DNA from: Bacteroidales bacterium
Lineage (GTDB): Bacteria > Bacteroidota > Bacteroidia > Bacteroidales > WCHB1-69
Assembly (NCBI GenBank): GCA_031272415.1
Contig: JAISTU010000078.1
Coordinates: forward strand, 1-19,263
DNA length: 19,263 nucleotides
Reading direction: 5' to 3'
Below, one piece after another: positions 13,837 through 19,263 of the stretch. Under the pieces are notes generated by a model. It was not told the origin of the DNA. It did not search any database and saw only the letters and a list, made by a program, of their open reading frames with translations. Each line of letters opens with the position of its first letter. The stretch's first letter is position 1. A program made the position numbers and the translations under genes.

Positions 13837-13863
13837 CAAAGTTAGCAAAAAAAATCATACAAA
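13837..13863 (-). promoter_or_regulatory. Candidate promoter of sufS
   Basis: On the minus strand TTTG (13860-13863) is followed 15 bases later by TAACTTTG (13837-13844), a full match to the TAnnTTTG -7 box. The ATG is only about 20 bases further, implying a very short leader. The spacing is a little under the usual value. Confidence 0.5.
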
Positions 13864-13921
13864 AGAGTTTTTTGTGATTTTTAAGGATTTTGTTTTTTTA
13901 TTTTTATTTGAAGAAAAAGTG

Positions 13922-13929
13922 TAATTTTG
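13922..13929 (+). promoter_or_regulatory. Candidate -7 box for the yjbQ operon
   Basis: TAATTTTG matches TAnnTTTG and lies about 85 bases before the ATG at 14015. The nearest TTTG (13907-13910) is too close to be a normal -33 element. It is divergent from the sufS promoter in the same roughly 200-base spacer. Confidence 0.4.
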
Positions 13930-14014
13930 TAAAATGTTCAATTGAAATGCAGTCAGATAGATTGTATCATCGAAATTTGATATTAAGTGTTAGAAAGAAA
14001 ATAGATAAAAAAAT

Positions 14015-14431
14015 ATGAAAACTTACAGAAAAGAACTTGTTTTTAATACCCCTACTCGGCGTGCGTACATCAATATTACACCGATTATAGAAGATTGTTT
14101 AAGAGAGAGCGACATTAAAGAGGGACTGTTGCTATGCAATCCTATGCACATTACGGCAAGCGTGTTTATCAATGATGATGAAAGCGGTTTGCACCACGAT
14201 TTTGAGCAGTGGTTGGAACGTATTGCCCCTGAAAAACCGCATTCACAATATCGCCATAATGGATTTGAGGACAATGCCGATGCACACATCAAAAGGCAAA
14301 TTATGGGACGTGAGGTAGTGGTCGCTATTACCGCCGGAAAACTTGATTTTGGCACGTGGGAACAGATTTTTTATGCCGAATTTGACGGCAAACGAAACAA
14401 AAGAGTACTCGTTAAAATAATTGGAGAATAA
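14015..14431 (+). CDS. yjbQ: YjbQ/UPF0047 family protein
   Basis: 138 residues, the standard size for this single-domain family. The signature is clear: LLLCNPMHITASVFIND (H45), YRHNGFEDNADAHIKRQIMG (H81, N87, H91), then TAGKLDFGTWEQIFYAEFDG. Databases label the family 'secondary thiamine-phosphate synthase' because E. coli YjbQ has weak activity of that kind; the true physiological role is unsettled. No thi genes are nearby. The downstream acetyltransferase gene starts two bases after this stop, with its Shine-Dalgarno-like GGAG inside the yjbQ end, so the pair is probably co-translated. Confidence 0.92.
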   Translation: MKTYRKELVFNTPTRRAYINITPIIEDCLRESDIKEGLLLCNPMHITASVFINDDESGLHHDFEQWLERIAPEKPHSQYRHNGFEDNADAHIKRQIMGREVVVAITAGKLDFGTWEQIFYAEFDGKRNKRVLVKIIGE

Positions 14432-14432
14432 A

Positions 14433-15008
14433 ATGACATATCAAGCACATTCAACGGCAGTTATAGATGACAATTGCACTATCGGAGAAGGGACAAAAAT
14501 TTGGCATTTTACCCACATTATGAGCCATTGTAAAATTGGACTAAATTGCAATATTGGGCAAAATGTGATGATAGCAACGGGTGTAATTTTAGGAAATAAT
14601 GTGAAAATTCAAAATAATGTCTCTGTGTATGAGGGTGTTATATGCGAAGATGATGTTTTTTTAGGACCTTCGATGGTGTTCACCAATGTTTTTAATCCGC
14701 GAAGTGCTGTCAATCGCAAAAATCAATTTCGTCAAACGCATGTCGGCAAAGGGGCTACTATTGGTGCCAATGCGACTATCGTTTGTGGCAATGATATTGG
14801 TGATTATGCTTTTGTTGGAGCAGGAGCGGTGATTGTAAAACCTGTCAAAGATTTTTCTATAATGGTCGGAAATCCTGCCCACCAAATCGGTTGGATGAGC
14901 CGCAATGGGTGCAAATTGCATTTTAATGAACAAGGATTTGCATTTTGTGAACAAACAAATGAAAAATATATACTCCAAAATGCAAACGTTTTTTTAGTAG
15001 AAAGTTGA
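14433..15008 (+). CDS. wlbB: WbpD/WlbB-type UDP-sugar N-acetyltransferase (left-handed beta-helix)
   Basis: 191 residues. It is a hexapeptide-repeat acyltransferase resembling WbpD/WlbB, which uses acetyl-CoA to acetylate the 3-amino group of UDP-2-acetamido-3-amino-2,3-dideoxy-glucuronate, a step toward surface-polysaccharide sugars. Repeats run from about residue 8 to 140 (CTIGEG, CKIGLNCNIG, ATIGANATIV, DYAFVGAGAVIV). The family stretch FLGPSMVFTNVFNPRSAVNR is present, and IMVGNPAHQIGWMSRNG precedes the C-terminal tail. I use the ATG at 14433, preceded by GGAG, rather than an in-frame TTG at 14421. No other genes of the sugar pathway are nearby, so the exact substrate is uncertain. Confidence 0.85.
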   Translation: MTYQAHSTAVIDDNCTIGEGTKIWHFTHIMSHCKIGLNCNIGQNVMIATGVILGNNVKIQNNVSVYEGVICEDDVFLGPSMVFTNVFNPRSAVNRKNQFRQTHVGKGATIGANATIVCGNDIGDYAFVGAGAVIVKPVKDFSIMVGNPAHQIGWMSRNGCKLHFNEQGFAFCEQTNEKYILQNANVFLVES

Positions 15009-15013
15009 AAAAT

Positions 15014-15174
15014 TCATTTTAGAGTGGAGAGTGTAGAGATTTTTGCATTGTCTGAACTGTGATTTGGAATGATTGATGTGATTATTATGATTTTAGATAA
15101 TCCCATAAATCATTTAAATCATTCAAAATCATAGTTCAGACAATGCAAAAAAAAATCTCCACTCTCCACTCTAC
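15014..15174. repeat. Large compound palindrome between convergent genes
   Basis: Outer arms read TTTTAGAGTGGAGAGTGTAG at the left and, inverted, CTCCACTCTCCACTCTA at the right. The next arms are TTTTTGCATTGTCTGAAC and GTTCAGACAATGCAAAAA. The centre is a full GTCTGAAC element (15050-15141). It begins six bases after the wlbB stop, and its right arm supplies the stop codon of the opposing SDR gene (15171-15173). The position and symmetry suit a two-way transcription terminator. Confidence 0.8.
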
Positions 15175-15962
15175 GCATTACACTTTTTTTTTATTATTTG
15201 TAGGACAAAATGGGGCAAATGGGGAGCAAAAAGTTGCATAATTTTATTGATAAAACTGCCGCCGATACATTGTTTTTTCTTTTTAAACATTGCTTTGAGT
15301 GCACAATTTGCGGATTTTTGCGGTGTTGAAAGCACTTTCCATTTGAGACCTGTTTTCAAAATTTTGTTGGAAGCGCCATAAAGGTTTGTGGCTACACCGC
15401 CCGGACAAGCAACAGTCAAACTGACATTGCTGTGATACAATTCTTCGTGCATTGTTCGCGAAAAATGTCGTAAATATGCCTTCGTTGAACTGTATAACGC
15501 GATGCTCGGCACAGCCATCCACGCCGCCAAAGAAGACATGTTGAGTATATAACACTGTCGACCGCTTTTGAGCATCTGTTGGGCAAACAAACGACAAAGT
15601 AAAGTGGTCGTAAATACGTGTAAATAAAGTATTTGCGTTATTTTGTCGGGGGCTGTGTCCACCACTTCGCTGAAAGTAAATACACCCGCATTGTTAATCA
15701 AAATATCTACCTCAATAGATTGATTTTGAGCGTATTGAAAAAGATTTTGAGCCGAATTTTCTTCTGCTAAATCCAATTCCAAAGTAAGAACTTCTATTGA
15801 GTAATTTTTTTGCAATTTAGCACCTTTTTCTTCTAAAATTGCCTTTTGATTGCTCACCAAAAACAAATTATGCCCTAATTGTGCCAAACGTTCTGCAAAT
15901 GCAAGTCCAATTCCCGAACTTGCGCCCGTAATCAAAGCATAAGTGTTATCTTTGTTCTGCAC
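15171..15962 (-). CDS. Short-chain dehydrogenase/reductase
   Basis: 263 residues with a classical SDR fold. The nucleotide motif is TGASSGIG (12-19), then NNAG (90-93), catalytic Ser in NMSS (143/144), and YSSTK with Y157 and K161. At the position of the usual helix-4 Asn the sequence reads YLHVF, so His may replace Asn of the catalytic tetrad. The substrate is unknown. The start is a GTG at 15962, because no ATG lies before the nucleotide motif; it overlaps the end of the upstream oxidoreductase gene by 17 bases, so the two are coupled. The C-terminus is Lys/Cys-rich (KKKCNA), and the stop codon lies in the arm of an intergenic palindrome. Confidence 0.88.
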   Translation of the reverse strand: MQNKDNTYALITGASSGIGLAFAERLAQLGHNLFLVSNQKAILEEKGAKLQKNYSIEVLTLELDLAEENSAQNLFQYAQNQSIEVDILINNAGVFTFSEVVDTAPDKITQILYLHVFTTTLLCRLFAQQMLKSGRQCYILNMSSLAAWMAVPSIALYSSTKAYLRHFSRTMHEELYHSNVSLTVACPGGVATNLYGASNKILKTGLKWKVLSTPQKSANCALKAMFKKKKQCIGGSFINKIMQLFAPHLPHFVLQIIKKKCNA

Positions 15963-17178
15963 GTGAAATTTCTTTTTGTAATTTAGGAGGTAAATTTTCT
16001 GTGCAATGGTGGCATTTCATTGATACTGAATACATTCTGCCGATGCAATAATTAGAGTGTCCGCATGAACTTTTATAGGATAAATCATTGATTTTCAATT
16101 TATTGATAAAATCTGTATCATTTATTAAAACTCTTCCCATTTGCACCAATTGAAATCCTGCATTTAGTACCTCATCAATTTTTTGCCGAGAGATTAAACC
16201 TCCAACATAAATCAAGGGCAAAGAAAGTGCTTGTCTGAATTTTTTAGCATCTTCCAAAAAATAGCCCTCACTAAACGGTTTTGACGGCATCATTAACCAT
16301 CCAAAACACCGCACCAAGGCTTTGAGCCACCAATAACGTTTCATGTCCATGTAATAAGCCAAGGTTTTGTAAGGCATTGCCCCGTGCATAACCGTCATAG
16401 GCGATTTGCTGACAAAACCGGCACTCAAAACCAAAGCATGTACTCCCATTTTTTCGAGCGTTTGGGCAGTTTTTATACAATCGTCAATTTGCATGCCACT
16501 CTTAAAACCGTCGTACATGTTCACTTTGACAATCACTGCCATATCATTGCCAGCCACGCGAAGCACTTCTTCGATAACCATTTTCATAAAAAGCATTCTT
16601 TTGTCAAGCGAACCGCCGAATTTATCCCGCCGTTTGTTGGTATATGGCGACAAAAATTGCGAAATCAAATAGCCATGTCCTGCGTGTATTTCTACTGCGT
16701 CAAAACCCGCTTGTCGTGCCAATTGAACAGCATTGCCAAAATCTTTTACTAATTCATTGATTTGTTGTGTTTTAAGTTTTCTCACAAATGTAGGAGAGTA
16801 AAGATTAAAGCCCGCCGAAGCCCCCACCGGCATTTGTCCTGCTGTATGTCTGTGTGTCATATTGCCACAATGCCCTAATTGAATGGCTGCTTTTGCACCT
16901 TGTGCGTGTATGGAGTCGGTCATTTTTTTCAAATCTTCAACAATTTGCGGTCGCATCCACAGTTGTCCTTCAAATGAAATGCCACTGCGATTGACTGCTG
17001 CATAAGCCACTGTGGTCATCCCCACACCTCCTTTGGCAACAGCAGTATGATAGTCCGCCAATTCTTGTGTAGGGCTGTAATTTTTGCCCATATTTTCAAA
17101 CGCCGCCGACCGGATAGTCCGATTGCGTAACGTGATAGACCCCAATGTAAAGGGTGTAAATAAAATTGATGTATCCAT
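15946..17178 (-). CDS. Old-yellow-enzyme-family NADH:flavin oxidoreductase
   Basis: 410 residues: an FMN TIM barrel like the N-terminal half of 2,4-dienoyl-CoA reductases. Visible are the N-terminal LGSITLRNRTIRSA, QLGHCGNMTHR (100-110), the substrate-site EIHAGHGYLISQFLSP (H165, H168, Y170) and DKFGGS, and the phosphate-binding IYVGG and QMGRVLIND. After the barrel a cysteine cluster (C372, C378, C389, C392; CGHSNYCIGRMY then KCHHC) could bind an Fe-S cluster. It lacks the NAD-binding second half of the long enzymes. It probably reduces an activated C=C bond of unknown substrate, with the overlapping SDR acting on the same compound. Confidence 0.88.
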   Translation of the reverse strand: MDTSILFTPFTLGSITLRNRTIRSAAFENMGKNYSPTQELADYHTAVAKGGVGMTTVAYAAVNRSGISFEGQLWMRPQIVEDLKKMTDSIHAQGAKAAIQLGHCGNMTHRHTAGQMPVGASAGFNLYSPTFVRKLKTQQINELVKDFGNAVQLARQAGFDAVEIHAGHGYLISQFLSPYTNKRRDKFGGSLDKRMLFMKMVIEEVLRVAGNDMAVIVKVNMYDGFKSGMQIDDCIKTAQTLEKMGVHALVLSAGFVSKSPMTVMHGAMPYKTLAYYMDMKRYWWLKALVRCFGWLMMPSKPFSEGYFLEDAKKFRQALSLPLIYVGGLISRQKIDEVLNAGFQLVQMGRVLINDTDFINKLKINDLSYKSSCGHSNYCIGRMYSVSMKCHHCTENLPPKLQKEISRAEQR

Positions 17179-17206
17179 CGCTTTTTCTTAATTAAATTAT
17201 AAAATG

Positions 17207-17214
17207 CAAAAATA
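17207..17214 (-). promoter_or_regulatory. Candidate -7 box for the oxidoreductase-SDR operon
   Basis: TATTTTTG on the minus strand fits TAnnTTTG and lies about 30 bases before the ATG at 17178. No -33 TTTG is seen. A dispersed repeat starts a few bases upstream. Confidence 0.35.
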
Positions 17215-17224
17215 CAGTTTTTAT

Positions 17225-17312
17225 TGAGTGGAGAGTTGAAAGGGAATTTTTTTTAGAGTGTAGAGTGTAAAGATTTTTTTTTTTGCATTTTCGCGTCAAA
17301 ATGTTCTAAAAA
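17225..17312. repeat. Inverted GAGTGGAGAG / TGCATTTT / TTCTAAAA repeat before the RHS module
   Basis: It contains TTTAGAGTGTAGAGTGTAAAG, a T-run, TTTGCATTTTCGCGTCAAAA and TGTTCTAAAAAA. It is a relative of 5912-6003. It separates the chromosomal oxidoreductase operon from the truncated RHS gene and is a plausible recombination joint. Confidence 0.65.
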
Positions 17313-17374
17313 ATGAACAATTTACAATAATATCGGAGATTTGACGTTAATAAAAGAAAAAAAATATTAATAAA

Positions 17375-18379
17375 ATGAAAAATGGAATAGGAAAATACAA
17401 CAAGCATTATTACACAGGTAATCACTTGAGTAGCACGCAGTTAGTAACAGATGGGACGGGTGAGGCTGTACAGCAGGTAGAATACGCACTTTTCGGAGAA
17501 GTTGTGAATGAGTATAACATCGATTGGAGTAACGGACAAGTGCCTGATTTTAAGTTTAATGCAAAAGAATTGGACGAAGAAAATGGGCTGTATTATTTTG
17601 AGGCGAGGTATCAGAATCCGCCGGTGTTTATAAGTAGGGATCCGCTGTTTGAGAAGTATCCTACTTTGTCGCCGTATAGTTATTGTGCGAATAATCCTCT
17701 CAAATATATAGACCCTACGGGAATGATAATTGACCCTGCGGGAGCGGAAGAGGCAGCAGCATATCAAGAATACAAAGACAAAATAAATGCCGAAGTACAA
17801 AACTGGCAAAATAAGGTAAATACACAGCAAACTGCAGTCAGTGAGGCAAAAAATGGAGTTCAAAAGTTTTTCAGGCAACTTGGTCTCAAATTTGCAAAAA
17901 GCCAACTTAACATGTGGCAAGGTATTCAAAATGAATTGTGTGAAATGGAAAGTTCAGAGACTATATTTAAAATATGTATGGGAAATAATATTGCTCAACA
18001 ATCAAATGACCCCAATATATGCGGTTCTACCACGTATGACGTTTCGCTAAAGCAAGTCAATATTAATGTTGGAGGAACAGGAATATACAGTACAATGCAA
18101 GTACTATCGCATGAATTATTGCATGGCTACCACTATCTAAACGGAGAGTTGGATTTTGATTGTTCTGGGTTAAGCGGAGGGATGTTCTATGATAAGACAG
18201 ATGAATATGCTGCATATAATCGGCAAAATCTATTCGCAACAGACCCCAAACAATTGTTAAATCCAATACGGCACGTAAATGCAAATTATCCAAGGTTGCC
18301 TAATAATAATGTTTCTTATAAAAATTGGATAAATAAAGACAGTTATGATAAGGATAAAGCGACAGGAAAATTTCGTTAA
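17375..18379 (+). CDS. 5'-truncated RHS-core protein with HExxH metalloprotease-like toxin tip
   Basis: 334 residues. The first ~116 are only the end of an RHS/YD core: GNHLSSTQLVTDGTGE, FKFNAKELDEENGLYYFEAR, then SRDPLFEKYPTLSPYSYCAN and the autocleavage-type end IDPTG (112-116). A polar, helix-prone linker (about 122-165) leads to a tip with LSHELLHGYHYLNGE, a zinc-binding HExxH (H246, E247, H250), and a possible third ligand E277 in DEYAAYNRQN, like NleD/M91-type zinc peptidases. Full RHS toxins are far longer. There is no signal peptide or delivery domain, and a stop lies eight codons upstream, so this is an orphan RHS-CT module. Secretion and toxicity are inferred. Confidence 0.8.
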   Translation: MKNGIGKYNKHYYTGNHLSSTQLVTDGTGEAVQQVEYALFGEVVNEYNIDWSNGQVPDFKFNAKELDEENGLYYFEARYQNPPVFISRDPLFEKYPTLSPYSYCANNPLKYIDPTGMIIDPAGAEEAAAYQEYKDKINAEVQNWQNKVNTQQTAVSEAKNGVQKFFRQLGLKFAKSQLNMWQGIQNELCEMESSETIFKICMGNNIAQQSNDPNICGSTTYDVSLKQVNINVGGTGIYSTMQVLSHELLHGYHYLNGELDFDCSGLSGGMFYDKTDEYAAYNRQNLFATDPKQLLNPIRHVNANYPRLPNNNVSYKNWINKDSYDKDKATGKFR

Positions 18380-19076
18380 GTACAAACCTTTTTACTCACA
18401 TTATTTGGCGATTTTATTGGTTTTTAACTGTAATCTTTTTTCATGTTCTGTCTTAAAAAACGCTGATGTTTGTAATCAAACATTTGCAACAAATTATGTT
18501 GATTATCATGGTAGTTTTCAGCAATTAACTTTAACTCAAAAAAATAGTTTTACTTACTGTTGGCACGAAGGGATGGCAAGTGATATGATAAGTGGAACAT
18601 GGACATTAGAGAACCGCAAAATTATTCTTACACCTAATTATCTTGCATCTACTTATCAGGTGATAGAATGCGATACGTGTACCCAGTATGTATTATTGCT
18701 GACAGATTGGTTTTCTGACACAGCAGGAGCGACAATATGTATATCAGATGAAGAAGGGAATGATACAATATATGATGCGTATGACAATAGGGGAGTAGTT
18801 TATTTGTCTTCGAATGCAGAATGCGTATTAATAGACGGTGATGGCAATTTTTCTTCTACAAGAGGATTAACATTTTATTTACCTGCAAAACCATGTATAA
18901 TTAAAATCTTTATTGCAGGAAATAAACGCTGGATGGATACATTTATGAAAACAAAATTTATTCTAAAAAGTAGGGAGAAAATTAAAGAATGTCCTCCTAA
19001 ATGCAAATATTGTAAGCCTTTTATTTTAAAGAAAACTAATAAACCATGTCCTTGTTATGACTTCTTTTCTCGCTAA
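18345..19076 (+). CDS. Hypothetical lipoprotein, candidate immunity partner of the RHS tip
   Basis: 243 residues, no family recognised. The N-terminus has a basic region, a hydrophobic stretch YLAILLVFNCNLFSC and a lipobox-like LFSC (C34), so it is probably a membrane lipoprotein facing the periplasm. The middle is beta-rich (GTWTLENRKIILTP), a pattern I recall from small Bacteroidota lipoproteins. There are many cysteines, including CDTC and a C-terminal CPPKCKYCKP and CPCY. Its ATG lies 35 bases before the end of the toxin frame, so the pair overlaps and is likely co-translated, as toxin-immunity pairs often are. A periplasmic immunity protein would fit a toxin arriving from outside. That role is inferred from position only. 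Confidence 0.6.
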   Translation: MIRIKRQENFVKYKPFYSHYLAILLVFNCNLFSCSVLKNADVCNQTFATNYVDYHGSFQQLTLTQKNSFTYCWHEGMASDMISGTWTLENRKIILTPNYLASTYQVIECDTCTQYVLLLTDWFSDTAGATICISDEEGNDTIYDAYDNRGVVYLSSNAECVLIDGDGNFSSTRGLTFYLPAKPCIIKIFIAGNKRWMDTFMKTKFILKSREKIKECPPKCKYCKPFILKKTNKPCPCYDFFSR

Positions 19077-19239
19077 AAATATAAAATAAATATGTAAAAT
19101 GATAAAAATATAATTGCTAAAATGAAAAGAAAAAGAATAAGAATAGAAAAACAATAATATTTAAAATTTTACGTTAACACAAAAGTAATATATTTCAAAA
19201 GTTTAATTTTATAATTTAATGACAAAAACTCAAAGAATT

Positions 19240-19263
19240 ATGAGCAGATATTTTGACCCGAAG
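19240..19263 (+). CDS. Start of a probable Rpn/PD-(D/E)XK nuclease-family gene (cut by window end)
   Basis: An open frame runs off the window as MSRYFDPK from the ATG at 19240; an in-frame ATG also exists at 19219 (MTKTQRI before it). The N-terminal MxRYxDPKND is typical of the Rpn family (PD-(D/E)XK transposase-like nucleases), which is common in Bacteroidota. Only eight residues are visible, so this is a recall-based guess. The preceding 19077-19218 is AT-rich with no feature I can identify. Confidence 0.4.

Noticed and set aside
17441..17929. 162-codon minus-strand frame inside the RHS gene
   Set aside because: It is a shadow of the RHS coding sequence, which has clear family motifs in the other frame.

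Overview
The window looks like chromosomal DNA of a Bacteroidota (Bacteroidetes) bacterium. It is AT-rich, and it carries a secreted leucine-rich-repeat protein with a type IX secretion (Por) C-terminal sorting domain, a DUF4492 protein, a glutaminyl-cyclase-like M28 lipoprotein, and several promoter-like TAnnTTTG boxes, all typical of that phylum. I cannot name the genus. There is no rRNA, no canonical tRNA and no CRISPR array.

Layout. 1-645: a mostly non-coding start with tandem palindromes, ending in a GC-rich, strongly folded leader (about 541-640) directly upstream of the surface-protein gene (646-2478, +). 2479-3188: a block of nested palindromic repeats and a MITE-like element. 3189-5909 (+): pstS-pstC-pstA, a phosphate ABC transporter operon with no pstB or phoU after it. 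5910-7265: a patchwork of repeats, two tRNA-like hairpins each sitting just before an ATG, and a membrane/coiled-coil gene (6222-6680, -) whose codon use differs from its neighbours. 7266-10324 (-): arcC, arcB/argF, kdsA and a DUF4492 gene in one tight operon. 10325-11056: a second copy of the composite repeat block. 11057-13816 (-): sufS, an M28 glutaminyl-cyclase-like lipoprotein and folA. 14015-15008 (+): a yjbQ-family gene and a WbpD/WlbB-type sugar N-acetyltransferase. A palindrome of about 155 bp separates these from the convergent pair 15171-17178 (-), an old-yellow-enzyme-type oxidoreductase and an overlapping SDR. 17375-19076 (+): a 5'-truncated RHS-core toxin with an HExxH metalloprotease-like tip, overlapped by a lipoprotein gene that may be its immunity partner. 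The last bases appear to start an Rpn/PD-(D/E)XK nuclease gene.

Themes. Most genes are housekeeping: phosphate uptake, arginine fermentation, Kdo synthesis, Fe-S assembly and folate. The notable parts are between and beside them: a candidate structured leader RNA, tRNA-like elements next to start codons, a dense family of intergenic palindromes that often mark gene-block boundaries, and an orphan RHS toxin-lipoprotein module joined to the chromosome at one of those repeats.
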